From: Chitinophagales bacterium
Lineage (GTDB): Bacteria; Bacteroidota; Bacteroidia; Chitinophagales; UBA10324
NCBI GenBank assembly: GCA_019694975.1
Contig: JAIBAY010000002.1
Coordinates: 1-64,000, forward strand
Length of the DNA: 64,000 nt
Reading direction: 5' to 3'
Position 1 is the first letter of the stretch. The number at the start of each line of letters is the position of its first letter. Both the position numbers and the translations under genes were made by a program. Below, in pieces: positions 1 through 10,684 of the stretch. Below the pieces are notes generated by a model. It saw only the letters and a list, made by a program, of their open reading frames with translations. It was not told the DNA's origin and did no database searches.

Positions 1-2
1 CC

Positions 3-3000
3 GATGCCGACCAGGATGGTTTTGGCACTGCTGCTGATGCCGGAACTGCCTATTGCAACCCGCCTGCCTTCTCCTCCTCTTCCAACACGGATTGTAATGA
101 TGCCAATGCAGCCGTCAATCCATCAGCACTGGAGATATGTGACATGGATCAGATTGATGAGGATTGTAATAGTTTATCTGACAATTCCGATCCTGCTGCA
201 ATCGGTAAAATGATATATTACACGGATGCAGACAATGACGGATTTGGTGCAGATACTGCTGCAGGAATCGCCTATTGCCATCCTCCCGCCGGCCTGATTA
301 ATAATAATGGTGATTGTGATGATGCAAATTATGAAGTCAACCCTTCAGTGGTTGAATTCCCTGATAATAATATCGACGACAACTGCAACGGATTGACAGA
401 TAGCGCCGATTCAGGAACAGTTGTCCTTACACTTTATTACTTAGACATCGATCAGGATGGATATGGAGATGCCAGTGATCCGGGGATGCTGTATGTCAAT
501 CAACCGGCAGGCAAGGTGGAAGATCATACAGACTGCAATGATACAGATAGCTTCATCAATCCGGGCAGAGTTGAAATCTGTGATGCCAATGAAGTAGATG
601 AAAACTGCAATGGATTATCAGATGACATTGATCCTTCCACAACCGGTAAACTGGCTTATTTCATTGATGCTGATCAGGATGGTTTTGGTGCTGCATCTTC
701 AGTTGCATCCTATTATTGTCATCCACCGGCTAACCAATTGACCGACCACACAGATTGTAATGATGAACTGCCGGCAATTCATCCCGGCGCTATAGAGCTG
801 TGCGATGCCAATAATGTGGATGATGATTGTAACGGCTTAGCGGATGACGCAGATTATGCAGCATCAGGCAAGAATACCTATTATACTGATGCAGATCAGG
901 ACGGATATGGCTCCTCTTCCGTTGCAGGAAATTACTATTGTCATCCTCCTTCAAACATGGTCAGCGATCATTCCGATTGTAATGATGCGGCTGCCGCCAT
1001 CAATCCTGCAGCTTCAGAGGTGTGCGATGCAAACAATGTGGATGAAAACTGCAACGGACTGTCCGATGATAACGATCCTGTGGCATCAGGAAAACTGATT
1101 TATTATACAGATGCAGATCATGATGGTTATGGCTCAATATATGCAACCGGCATAGCATTTTGTGATCCTCCGGCTTACCGCACAACAGATCACACAGATT
1201 GCGATGATGCTTCGGCCTCTGTTAACACAGGCACATCCGAAATTTGCGATGCTAACAATGTGGATGAAAACTGCAATGGCCTGTCTGATGATAATGATCC
1301 CGGTGCCGCCGGTAAATTGCTTTATTATACAGATGCCGATCTTGATGGATTTGGAGCTGCCACAGCAACCGGCGTCGCTTACTGTGATCCGCCGGTTAAT
1401 ATCGTTGTCAGCCATAATGATTGTAATGATGGAAATGCTGCAATCAATCCATCTGCAACAGAGATATGTGATGCGAATGATTTAGACGAAGACTGTGATG
1501 GCTTCTCCGATGATGCAGACCCTTCGGCAACAGGAAAAATACTTTACTATCCGGATGCTGACCTCGATGGCTTCGGAGCAATCAATGCAACAGGTGTTGC
1601 CTGGTGTAATCAACCGGTTGGCAAAGTAAGCAACCACACCGATTGCAATGACGCGAATTATTCCATCAAGCCAGGTGGAACAGAAATTTGCGATGCCAAT
1701 AATCTCGACGAAGATTGTGACGGTCTTTCCGATGACAATGATCCGTCTGCGACGGGAAAACTGAATTATTATACCGATGCAGATATTGACGGTTATGGCT
1801 CACCGTCATCTGCAGGAATCCTTTACTGTGATCCGCCTTTAGGAATGGCCGGTAACCAATCTGATTGTAATGATGGCAATGCCGCCATTCATCCGCTTGC
1901 TCCGGAATTTTGTGATATCAATGATGTGGATGAAAACTGTAACGGACTGGCAGATAATAATGATCCGACCGCTATTGGTAAGGTAGTCTATTATGTTGAT
2001 GCAGATGGCGACAATTATGGTTCATCTTCCCTGCCGGGAATCGCTTATTGCACACCTCCTTCCGGTGTTGTTACCGGTGCAGGCGATTGTGCTGATAACA
2101 ATGCAGCCATAAAACCAGGCGCAACAGAAATCTGTGATGGAATTGACAATAACTGTAACGGGCAAATTGATGAAGGCCTCAATCCATCGAATCCAATGCC
2201 TGTGCCTGTCATCACACCGGTTGGATCAACTTCTTTTTGTTATGATCAGAATGTAACACTGAATGCACAAACTGGATTTAACACTTATTCATGGTCTAAC
2301 GGCAAGACTGGGCAATCCATCACAGCCAACACGGCCGGTTACATCACAGTTACCGTAAAAGATGCCAATAACTGTTATGGCACTTCAGCACCGCTGAACC
2401 TCGTCGTGTGGGAACCTGCTGAACCTACGTTAACTTTATCAGGCCCTTCGACATATTGCGCAGAAACACCATCTGTATTATCAACTATTCCGGGTTACAG
2501 TTATCAATGGAAGAAAGGGTCTACGGTTTTAACAGGTGCTACAAATCAGACCTATGCTCCTACGTCAACCAGTACTGCTTATAAGGTAACTATTGCAGAT
2601 GAGCATAACTGTACCAAAACATCCGATAATTTCTCTGTTGTTGTAAACAATGCAGCAGTGCCGATTATTACGGCCGGCGGCACCACTTCTTTATGTGCCG
2701 GCCAAAGTGTTACGCTCACCGCTACTGCAGGATACAATTCCTATCAATGGTCATCAGGCCAGACCAACTCCGTCATCACTGTTGCTGATGCCGGAGGTTA
2801 TACGGTAACTGTAGTTGATCAGAATGGCTGCTCCGCTACCTCTGCGGTCAAAACAGTAACAGTGAATCCTTTGCCAACACCGGTCATCGCCGCTGCCGGA
2901 CCGATTCAATTCTGCGATGGTGGCAGTGTGGTACTCGACGCCGGAGCAGGTTATCTTTCCTATAACTGGTCAAATGGCAAAAACACACAATCAACCACCA

Positions 3001-5867
3001 TCAGCTCTTCCGGAACATACTCCGTAACGGTAACCAATGCAAACTCCTGCAGTGCCACCTCAGCACCGGTCACCGTTACTGAATGGATACCCGTTGTGCC
3101 GACCGTAACCACGAGCACAGGATCATCATCATTCTGTGCCAATACTGGTGTTTACCTGACTACAAATAGCGGCATCGCCTATCAGTGGTCAAAGTCAGGC
3201 ACCGATATCATAGGTGCTACAGGCCAAAACTATATTCCAACATCCGGTGGAAGCTATAAAGTGGTGGTAACTGATGAACACGGCTGCCAGGCTACATCTG
3301 CCGCCTTTTCAATCACTATACTCTCGAACCCCGTTCCTGTGATCTCCGGGCCTTCCGTCATCTGCAACGGATCCACCATCAACTTAAGTTGCGGCACGTA
3401 CAGCAACTACCTGTGGTCAACTGGTGCCACCACTGCCAGCATCACTACAGGAACAGCCGGCGATTATACTGTTACTGTTACGGATGCGAATGGCTGTGTA
3501 GGCACTTCGGCTAGTAAAAACACAGCCTTAGTTCCTTTGCCGACACCGGTCATTACCGCTTCTGGCCCGATTCAATTCTGTGATGGCGGCAACGTCACGC
3601 TGGATGCAGGTTCGGGATACTCCTCCTATAGTTGGTCGAATGGTAAAATAACGCAAACCAATAACATTACTGCTTCCGGAACCTTTACCGTTACCGTCAC
3701 CAATTCCAATAACTGCTCCGGTACTTCTGCACCTGTAAATGTAGATGAATGGATTCCGCCAACACCGGTGATTTCCACGAGCAATGGTGCAACTACTTTC
3801 TGTGCCAGTGCCAATGTATATCTCACTACGGTTGGAGGTTATAGTTATCAATGGCAGAAAACATCCATTGACATTGCAGGAGCAACCGCTCAGAATTATT
3901 TACCTACTGCCAGCGGAAGTTACAAGGTGATCATCACGGACATTCATGGCTGTTCCAAAACTTCAGCATCATTTAGTATCACCCTGCTGTCCAACCCCGT
4001 TCCTGTGATCTCCGGGCCTTCCGTCATCTGCAACGGATCCACCATCAATTTAAGTTGTGGAACATACAGCAACTACCTGTGGTCAACCGGCGCCACCACT
4101 GCCAGCATCACTACGGGGACAGCAGGCAATTATACTGTTACTGTTACGGATGCGAATGGCTGTGTCGGAACTTCGGCTGTTAAAAACGAAACGATAGTTC
4201 CTTTGCCGGCACCTGTCATCACCGCTTCTGGCCCGATTCAGTTCTGTGATGGCGGCAACGTTACACTTGATGCCGGCGCGGGATACACTACCTATAGTTG
4301 GTCGAATGGTAAAATAACGCAAACCAATAACATTACCGCTTCCGGAATCTATACTGTTACGGTCACCAATTCCAATAACTGCTCCGGCACTTCTGCCCCT
4401 GTTACCGTAGATGAATGGATTCCGCCTACACCGGTGATTTCCACGAGCAATGGTGCAACTACTTTCTGTGCCAGTGCCAATGTATATCTCACTACGGTTG
4501 GAGGTTACAGCTATCAATGGCAGAAATCTTCCGTGGATATTGCTGGCGCAACGGCTCAGAATTATTTACCTACTGCCAGCGGAAGTTATAAGGTTATCAT
4601 CACAGATATTCATGGCTGTTCTAAAACTTCAGCAACGTTTACCATCACCATACTCTCCAATCCCGTTCCTGTGATCTCAGGACCTTCTGTCATCTGCAAC
4701 GGATCCACCATCAATTTAAGTTGCGGAACATACAGCAACTACCTGTGGTCAACCGGCGCCACCACTGCCAGCATCACTACGGGGACAGCAGGCAATTATA
4801 CTGTTACTGTTACGGATGCGAATGGCTGTGTCGGCACTTCAGCTGTTAAAAACGAAGCGATAGTTCCTTTGCCGGCACCTGTCATCACCGCTTCTGGCCC
4901 GATTCAGTTCTGTGATGGCGGCAACGTTACACTTGATGCCGGCGCGGGATACACTACCTATAGCTGGTCCAATGGTAAAACCACGCAAACCAACAACATT
5001 ACTGCTTCCGGAATCTATACTGTTACGGTCACCAATTCCAATAACTGCTCCGGCACTTCTGCCCCTGTAACCGTAGAAGAATGGATTCCGCCTACACCGA
5101 CGGTAACCGTCGTCGGGCCCGCTACCTTTTGTGTAAATAACAGCACTACCTATCTTACAACCTTATCAGGGCCTTACACTTATCAATGGATAAAAGGATC
5201 AACCGATCAGGCCGGTGCCACCAATCAAAACTATACGCCGACAGCCACAGCATCCTATAAAGTAAAAATTACGGATACACACGGTTGCAGTAAAACGAGC
5301 AGCACGGTCAGCATCACTGCAAACAGCGCCCCGACCGCTTCGATCAATATTTCCGGCAGTGCTACTATTTGCGCCGGACAGACAAAGACCATCAATGCCA
5401 ATACTGGAACCGGCCTAACCTATCAATGGAAACGTGATGGCAATAATATTTCCGGAGCGACGGCATCAAGCTATGTGGCTGGCATTGCAGGTAACTATAC
5501 CTGTGTTGTCACGAATTCAAACGGATGTTCCACTACCTCCAATTCCATAACCATCATAGTTAACTGCAAAGAAGACCAGGCAGTTACTGCTTTTACCAAT
5601 GAAGTGGAATGGCTGCTGTATCCTAATCCTACGAATAATGAACTGCACATCAGCGTAAATATGGGCTACCTGGAGAACGGACAGTATGAAATCGAAATCA
5701 GAAACATGCTGGGGTCTGTTGTCTGGCTTAATAAATCGTCGTTTACAGATCATGTAATATCAGAAGACCTTTTCCTCGATGACAAGCTCGCCGGCGGTTT
5801 CTACCTGGTCATAATTAATGTGGACGACAACATTTATCATTCAGAATTCATACTTACCAGGAAATGA
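3..5867 (+). CDS. Giant T9SS-secreted protein with MopE-type metal-binding repeats and Ig-like repeats (5' end outside window)
   Basis: The frame is open from base 3, so the start codon and any signal peptide lie left of the window; an internal ATG at 144 falls inside a repeat and is not the true start. About 1954 residues are visible. Residues 1-725 hold ten copies of a roughly 72-residue MopE-type unit: a DADxDGxG acidic loop, a YCxPP step, DCNDxNxxIxP, then EICDxxxxDExCNGLxDD. The family is annotated as putative metal-binding; the DxDxDG loop also resembles calcium loops. Residues 726-1870 are Ig/PKD-like repeats (YxWSNG, YTVTVTDxNGC), including three 222-residue near-identical blocks. The last 85 or so residues form a type A T9SS sorting domain (LLYPNPTNNELHI, then AGGFYLVIINV). 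Probably a surface or secreted adhesin-like protein; its ligand cannot be inferred. A hairpin terminator follows at 5886. Confidence 0.85.
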   Translation, partial: DADQDGFGTAADAGTAYCNPPAFSSSSNTDCNDANAAVNPSALEICDMDQIDEDCNSLSDNSDPAAIGKMIYYTDADNDGFGADTAAGIAYCHPPAGLINNNGDCDDANYEVNPSVVEFPDNNIDDNCNGLTDSADSGTVVLTLYYLDIDQDGYGDASDPGMLYVNQPAGKVEDHTDCNDTDSFINPGRVEICDANEVDENCNGLSDDIDPSTTGKLAYFIDADQDGFGAASSVASYYCHPPANQLTDHTDCNDELPAIHPGAIELCDANNVDDDCNGLADDADYAASGKNTYYTDADQDGYGSSSVAGNYYCHPPSNMVSDHSDCNDAAAAINPAASEVCDANNVDENCNGLSDDNDPVASGKLIYYTDADHDGYGSIYATGIAFCDPPAYRTTDHTDCDDASASVNTGTSEICDANNVDENCNGLSDDNDPGAAGKLLYYTDADLDGFGAATATGVAYCDPPVNIVVSHNDCNDGNAAINPSATEICDANDLDEDCDGFSDDADPSATGKILYYPDADLDGFGAINATGVAWCNQPVGKVSNHTDCNDANYSIKPGGTEICDANNLDEDCDGLSDDNDPSATGKLNYYTDADIDGYGSPSSAGILYCDPPLGMAGNQSDCNDGNAAIHPLAPEFCDINDVDENCNGLADNNDPTAIGKVVYYVDADGDNYGSSSLPGIAYCTPPSGVVTGAGDCADNNAAIKPGATEICDGIDNNCNGQIDEGLNPSNPMPVPVITPVGSTSFCYDQNVTLNAQTGFNTYSWSNGKTGQSITANTAGYITVTVKDANNCYGTSAPLNLVVWEPAEPTLTLSGPSTYCAETPSVLSTIPGYSYQWKKGSTVLTGATNQTYAPTSTSTAYKVTIADEHNCTKTSDNFSVVVNNAAVPIITAGGTTSLCAGQSVTLTATAGYNSYQWSSGQTNSVITVADAGGYTVTVVDQNGCSATSAVKTVTVNPLPTPVIAAAGPIQFCDGGSVVLDAGAGYLSYNWSNGKNTQSTTISSSGTYSVTVTNANSCSATSAPVTVTEWIPVVPTVTTSTGSSSFCANTGVYLTTNSGIAYQWSKSGTDIIGATGQNYIPTSGGSYKVVVTDEHGCQATSAAFSITILSNPVPVISGPSVICNGSTINLSCGTYSNYLWSTGATTASITTGTAGDYTVTVTDANGCVGTSASKNTALVPLPTPVITASGPIQFCDGGNVTLDAGSGYSSYSWSNGKITQTNNITASGTFTVTVTNSNNCSGTSAPVNVDEWIPPTPVISTSNGATTFCASANVYLTTVGGYSYQWQKTSIDIAGATAQNYLPTASGSYKVIITDIHGCSKTSASFSITLLSNPVPVISGPSVICNGSTINLSCGTYSNYLWSTGATTASITTGTAGNYTVTVTDANGCVGTSAVKNETIVPLPAPVITASGPIQFCDGGNVTLDAGAGYTTYSWSNGKITQTNNITASGIYTVTVTNSNNCSGTSAPVTVDEWIPPTPVISTSNGATTFCASANVYLTTVGGYSYQWQKSSVDIAGATAQNYLPTASGSYKVIITDIHGCSKTSATFTITILSNPVPVISGPSVICNGSTINLSCGTYSNYLWSTGATTASITTGTAGNYTVTVTDANGCVGTSAVKNEAIVPLPAPVITASGPIQFCDGGNVTLDAGAGYTTYSWSNGKTTQTNNITASGIYTVTVTNSNNCSGTSAPVTVEEWIPPTPTVTVVGPATFCVNNSTTYLTTLSGPYTYQWIKGSTDQAGATNQNYTPTATASYKVKITDTHGCSKTSSTVSITANSAPTASINISGSATICAGQTKTINANTGTGLTYQWKRDGNNISGATASSYVAGIAGNYTCVVTNSNGCSTTSNSITIIVNCKEDQAVTAFTNEVEWLLYPNPTNNELHISVNMGYLENGQYEIEIRNMLGSVVWLNKSSFTDHVISEDLFLDDKLAGGFYLVIINVDDNIYHSEFILTRK
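3327..5324 (+). repeat. 666-bp in-frame tandem repeat, three units
   Basis: A 666-bp (222-codon) unit begins at 3327, 3993 and 4659 with no net indel between copies. Each unit encodes three Ig-like modules: the CNGSTINLSCG module, the ITASGPIQFCDGGNVTLDAG module and the TTFCASANVYLTT module. Units 2 and 3 are nearly identical at DNA level until about 5095, where unit 3 diverges. A more degenerate partial copy precedes unit 1 at about 2877-3326. Such copies are expected to expand or contract by recombination and are prone to assembly collapse. Confidence 0.9.
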
Positions 5868-6397
5868 TTTCAATAGCAATACGAGAAGACAGCATGTTGA
5901 TGAAGCATGCAGTCTTTTTCATTTATAGTGACTAAGCAAATTAGTGAGCCGCCTCACATTAAAAAGCGAATAACTCCGCTAGGTTCTTATGGATAATCAA
6001 CCATGACAACAACACCTGATATTGGAAAAATCACGCATTACTGCTAAATAGCAATCCGGAATTCAACGTCGAAACTGCCGGATGAATGCGCCTTTTGATA
6101 TTAATCAGGTCAGCAGCCTGTGGAAAATACATGCATAACAATTATGTCAGCACCAATCTACAGGATTCCATGGCTGAAAACATGCCTTCAGATTATATTT
6201 CAATCTCATATGCAAGCTCCAAATCCGGTTTTGGTTTAATATGTTTGCCGACCAGATATCCACAGCTTGAATTCATAGTGCTATCCACAATATTAACATT
6301 CATATTTTGTGATAAAATTCAGCCTATCTTACTGATTTGAAACAAATTAGCAGAACGCTACGTAATTTCCCCAACTGTCAACCAAACCCAAACCAAG
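5868..6397. other. Intergenic region before the second MopE-repeat gene
   Basis: About 530 bases without a credible gene. It contains the terminator at 5886-5919 and must hold the promoter of the gene at 6398. A TATGTTTG box at 6240-6247 fits the Bacteroidota -7 consensus but lacks a well-spaced TTTG upstream, so promoter assignment is weak. An 84-codon open frame at 6086-6340 has no recognisable features and is probably chance. Confidence 0.5.
5886..5919 (+). terminator. Rho-independent terminator after the first MopE-repeat gene
   Basis: AAGAC (5886-5890) pairs with GTCTT (5912-5916) and GCATG (5892-5896) with CATGC (5906-5910), separated by one A-A mismatch, with a 9-nt loop. The right arm runs into TTTTT ending at 5919. 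It sits about 20 bases past the stop codon. Confidence 0.6.
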
Positions 6398-9300
6398 ATG
6401 GCATTTTTTTTACCTGAACTTCGCGGTTCGATTGTCACCTTTCTGCTTGTTATTACCTTCTCTTTTACCGCCACAGCTTATACCGTTACTGAATTGCAGG
6501 CCGTTAAATACAATGGTCAGGTTTTCCTTACCTGGAAAAATGCAACCGCCACCAATCTGCAGTATAACGTTTACCGCTCCGCTTCCCCAATCACTTCTGT
6601 ATCCAACCTGAACGGCAGTACCTATCTCGGCTTTGTGAGGGACAACTCAGCAAAAAATATCCGTAAGTCAACTTTATATGGGGGAAATTACTACTATAAG
6701 ATTACTTCCACCGCAGCACCACTCGCCAGTGACCGCGGGTTATACGTAGCTACCTGTACAAGCAATGGCAACTTCTATTACGCAGTAACCGTAACCAATC
6801 TCACCACAGGCCAGGAAGATAAATCGGTACTGAATTCCGCTAATTCACTCGTGAGTCCGGTCGCAGAATCAATTGCCAATCCGCAACCCGTTCTGCAATA
6901 CCAGGGTGTGGAAAATGACGGCACCTTAAGATATGAATATGCGCAATGGGGAAACAATCAGTCTACGGCACAGTATCCGGCATTCACCAATGCCGGTTCT
7001 TATGCCTGGAATTTCACGGTTTTTAAATCAGGCAACAGCACCGGAAAATCTATTTATATGCTGTTTAAAGATGAAGATCCGTTTTCCGTTTCCGGAATTA
7101 ACCTCTGTACTGATTGCAACGTGATAAAGATAGACGACCGGTTGCCAAACGGTGTGGATACTTACTGGAGCGGTTGGAACGACAGCTATAACATGTATTC
7201 CACCACCAATACAATCCCTTCATCAGGCACAATCAAAATGTATACGCAGGCCAGGCTTAAGGAAACATTGGAATGGGTCAGGAAAAATATCGGAGCCGAC
7301 AGTAATAAGGTTTATCTGACAGGTATTTCACACAATGCTTTCGGCGCGTTGCTAACCTCTGAAATGTGGCCGCAGATGGTAACAGCTGTATTTGCCAAGA
7401 ATGCACCTATCCTGATCAAAGCGCTCGGCAATACAGACAGGCAAGAGCAATGGTGCAACAGTTCAGACAACTTCGATTCCGATTATCCTGATCCGGTTAC
7501 GGGTGTAGCTATTCCCATCTGGGACCTTTTTGATATGCGACATATGTACCTTGTAAATGAGAATCGTGATATTCCTTATACATGTGGTATCAATGGCAAA
7601 CAGGATGTGACCGTTGGATGGGTGCAAAAATACTGGTGGTACGATACTGTTAACTTAGCAAGGCATGGAGGTGCCTGGTATTGGGATCAGCGAAATCATA
7701 CGAATGCAGGGGCCACATTTACCGATGATGAGGTGACACCAAACTATGAGCGGTTTTCTATTGCCAAGTCTTATCCTGCCTTTTCCTACTGTTCCATTAA
7801 CCAAGATCCTGGTACCGGATCACCATCATCCGGCGATGCAATTGGTGCGCTCAATGGCTACCTTGACTGGAACGATGCTTCCATTACAGATAACCAGAAT
7901 GATTATAGTGTTACCTGCTTCGTGAAGTCAATGATTGCTAACGGGGTGCCTGTGCCACAGCAGTACGATTCATGCACCTCAGATGTGACGTTTCGAAGGG
8001 TACAGAAATTTAAGCCCAATGTCGGCCAATCCATATATTGGAAAGTTAAAAAGAACAACAATGTAATCGTTCAGCAGGGTTCATTCGCCTATGCGGGTGG
8101 ACCGATCACCTTATATGGTGTAAAAATTTACAAGACCAACAGTCTTATTTCGCTGTCGACAACGCCTTCCTGTACTACGCTTTATTATGCCGATGCAGAC
8201 GGAGACGGATATGGCGCTGCTGCTGATCCCGGAACGGTTTATTGTACTCCTCCTTCCGGATACGTAATCAATAACACTGATTGCAATGATGCCAACGCCG
8301 GTATTAAGCCGGGTGCACAGGAAGTCTGCGATGCAGGTGATATTGATGAAGATTGCGATGGTCTGAATGATGATGCTGATCCATCTGTTACCGGTAAAAT
8401 AATGTACTATGTGGATGCCGACCATGATTCCTACGGATCAGCTGCAGCGGCCGGTACCGGTTACTGCAATCCGCCTGCATGGTACACCACCAATCACACG
8501 GATTGCAACGATGCCAATGCAGCCATAAAACCGGGTGCGCAGGAGATCTGCGATGCCAATGATGTGGATGAAGACTGCGACGGCCTGGCCGACGATGCAG
8601 ATGCTTCGGTGACCGGTAAATTGAAGTACTATATTGATGCGGATCATGATGCTTTTGGAACAACTGCCGGTTCAGGAACATATTATTGCAATCCGCCAGC
8701 ATGGTATACCACCAATCACTCTGATTGCAATGATGCCAATGCCAACATAAGGCCGAATGCACAGGAAACTTGTGATGTCAATGATGTGGATGAAGACTGT
8801 GACGGCCTGTCTGATGATGCGGATCCTTCCGTAACCGGCAAACTAACCTATTATCCTGATGCCGACCATGATAATTTTGGATCATCATCTGCTGCAGGCA
8901 TCGCGTATTGTAATCCGCCTGCGTGGAATCTGACGAATAATAGCGATTGCAATGATCTTAGCGCAAGCATTTTTCCGGGAGCAGCAGAAATGTGTAACGG
9001 AGTGGATGACGACTGCGATGTTTTGATTGATGACAATGCCGGTATTCCCTATTATGCCGATGCCGACAATGACAGCTATGGCAATGCTGCCATGTTTATA
9101 ATTTCCTGTTCCGCTCCCAATGGCTATGTAGCGAACAGCGCTGATTGCAATGATCAAAATGTTTCGGTTAATCCAGGAGCTGTTGATATCTGTGACGGCA
9201 TTGATAATAACTGCAATGGCATCGTGGATGAAAATGCCATTTCGGTCTCCGTAACAGCATCAGGCCCATTAACAGGATGTAAGAGCGATATGATCACACT

Positions 9301-10684
9301 TACCGCTTCCGGCACCAACATCAGCACCTTCAAGTGGTATAAGGGAAATTCCGGAAATCCGGTGAGTGGGCAGACAAATGCCACCTATGCACTGAATTAT
9401 GATAATACAACCGTCACCGCCATTGTGTCAAATGCTTTTGGCTGTTCAGCTACTTCCAACATCATCACGCTGTCAAGCATAGCAAATCCTTCCGCTTCCA
9501 TCACGGTACTGAATAATGGCAACCTCAACCTCTGCCAGCCGGTTGAACTTGCTTCATCCGGAACCGCCAACTACACCCGTCAATGGCTCAGGAATGATAT
9601 TTTTATTACCGGTGCAACTGGCATTAACTATTCACCGCAAACCGGCGGTAGTTACAGCGTGATTATCACCAATGCATCCGGCTGCAGCAAACTTTCCTCC
9701 TCCATCACCGTGATCGATCCAGTTTATTACTATTCGGATGCAGACTCAGATGGCTTTGGATCTTCCGCTGATGCCGGAACGGTTTACTGCGATCCACCTG
9801 CAGGAAAAGTTATCAATAACAGCGATTGCAATGACTTAAACAATAAGATCTATCCCGGCGCTCCGGATATGTGTGATGGCATTGATAATAATTGCAATGG
9901 AATAGCCGATGATAATGCGATCACTGTTTCATTGAACCCTCCCGGACCAATCAATGGTTGTAAAAATGATTTTGTCACCATAACCGCCACCGGAACCAAT
10001 ATTGAAAGTTATAAATGGTATAAAGGAAATAATCAGAATGCTGTAGCAGGGCAGACGAATTCAAGCTATACTTTAACTTATGATAATACCAGCGTAAAGG
10101 CCGTGATATCCAACAGTTTTGGCTGTACTGCCACATCGGCGAGCACGGTTATTACCAGTACGCTGAATCCGACTTCTAACATTACTGCAGTTAACCTGAA
10201 TCTGTGCGCTGGCCCGGTTATTTTAACCGCTTCGGGTGGTGCAATCTTGAGCTGGCAGTGGTATAAAAACGGAATATTGATTCCGGGAGCCGTGACCTAC
10301 ACCTATATCGCCACCGAGCCGGCCTACTATGAAGTGAATGTGACTAACACCAATACAGGATGCGCGAAGCTATCTCCACCGGTTACCGTGATAAATTCCT
10401 GTAAAGAAACCGGTTATTCAGAAAGGGAATTCACCGCTTCCTTAAGCATCTTTCCTAACCCTTCCAGGGGTCAGTTTCATGTGACAATCGATAACCTCCA
10501 CAGCACATCTGTTACGCTCCGATTGTCTGATCTGACAGGACGGCGGATATCCAGTTCTAATGAAGGAATCGTCCAGGACCATTACGAGACCGATATTGAC
10601 TTACGGCCGTATGCTCCGGGAGTCTATAGCCTTGAAGTAATTATGGGAGAACAGGTTATACGGCAACAATTGATCAATCAGTAA
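6398..10684 (+). CDS. T9SS-secreted protein: alpha/beta-hydrolase-like N-terminal half, six MopE repeats, Ig-like domains
   Basis: 1428 residues with a signal peptide (cleavage near TATAYTV, residue 26 or so). Residues 30-110 look FN3-like (VFLTWKNATATNLQYNVYR). Residues 200-560 resemble a secreted alpha/beta hydrolase: an arginine-containing helix (ARLKETLEWVRKNIGADSNK) leads to YLTGISHNAFGAL near residue 310, the usual place of the nucleophile elbow, though the motif is GxSxxA rather than GxSxG. Five tandem MopE-type repeats follow at about 595-945, then Ig-like repeats, a sixth MopE unit at about 1108-1174, more Ig-like sequence, and a T9SS type A sorting domain from about 1350 (SIFPNPSRGQFHV, ending APGVYSLEVIMG). 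Probably a surface-attached esterase-like enzyme or an inactive homologue; the substrate is unknown. It is a paralogue of the preceding gene only in the MopE and Ig parts. Confidence 0.8.
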   Translation: MAFFLPELRGSIVTFLLVITFSFTATAYTVTELQAVKYNGQVFLTWKNATATNLQYNVYRSASPITSVSNLNGSTYLGFVRDNSAKNIRKSTLYGGNYYYKITSTAAPLASDRGLYVATCTSNGNFYYAVTVTNLTTGQEDKSVLNSANSLVSPVAESIANPQPVLQYQGVENDGTLRYEYAQWGNNQSTAQYPAFTNAGSYAWNFTVFKSGNSTGKSIYMLFKDEDPFSVSGINLCTDCNVIKIDDRLPNGVDTYWSGWNDSYNMYSTTNTIPSSGTIKMYTQARLKETLEWVRKNIGADSNKVYLTGISHNAFGALLTSEMWPQMVTAVFAKNAPILIKALGNTDRQEQWCNSSDNFDSDYPDPVTGVAIPIWDLFDMRHMYLVNENRDIPYTCGINGKQDVTVGWVQKYWWYDTVNLARHGGAWYWDQRNHTNAGATFTDDEVTPNYERFSIAKSYPAFSYCSINQDPGTGSPSSGDAIGALNGYLDWNDASITDNQNDYSVTCFVKSMIANGVPVPQQYDSCTSDVTFRRVQKFKPNVGQSIYWKVKKNNNVIVQQGSFAYAGGPITLYGVKIYKTNSLISLSTTPSCTTLYYADADGDGYGAAADPGTVYCTPPSGYVINNTDCNDANAGIKPGAQEVCDAGDIDEDCDGLNDDADPSVTGKIMYYVDADHDSYGSAAAAGTGYCNPPAWYTTNHTDCNDANAAIKPGAQEICDANDVDEDCDGLADDADASVTGKLKYYIDADHDAFGTTAGSGTYYCNPPAWYTTNHSDCNDANANIRPNAQETCDVNDVDEDCDGLSDDADPSVTGKLTYYPDADHDNFGSSSAAGIAYCNPPAWNLTNNSDCNDLSASIFPGAAEMCNGVDDDCDVLIDDNAGIPYYADADNDSYGNAAMFIISCSAPNGYVANSADCNDQNVSVNPGAVDICDGIDNNCNGIVDENAISVSVTASGPLTGCKSDMITLTASGTNISTFKWYKGNSGNPVSGQTNATYALNYDNTTVTAIVSNAFGCSATSNIITLSSIANPSASITVLNNGNLNLCQPVELASSGTANYTRQWLRNDIFITGATGINYSPQTGGSYSVIITNASGCSKLSSSITVIDPVYYYSDADSDGFGSSADAGTVYCDPPAGKVINNSDCNDLNNKIYPGAPDMCDGIDNNCNGIADDNAITVSLNPPGPINGCKNDFVTITATGTNIESYKWYKGNNQNAVAGQTNSSYTLTYDNTSVKAVISNSFGCTATSASTVITSTLNPTSNITAVNLNLCAGPVILTASGGAILSWQWYKNGILIPGAVTYTYIATEPAYYEVNVTNTNTGCAKLSPPVTVINSCKETGYSEREFTASLSIFPNPSRGQFHVTIDNLHSTSVTLRLSDLTGRRISSSNEGIVQDHYETDIDLRPYAPGVYSLEVIMGEQVIRQQLINQ

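Noticed and set aside
3528-4517. Minus-strand frames of about 107-144 codons within the first cargo gene
   Set aside because: They mirror the repeat structure of the plus-strand gene and have no independent protein character.
6086-6340. Possible 84-codon gene in the gap before 6398
   Set aside because: No recognisable motif, no promoter box at its start, and odd composition.
8111-9157. Several minus-strand frames opposite the MopE repeats of the second cargo gene
   Set aside because: Periodic shadows of the repeats; composition is repetitive in step with the plus-strand units.
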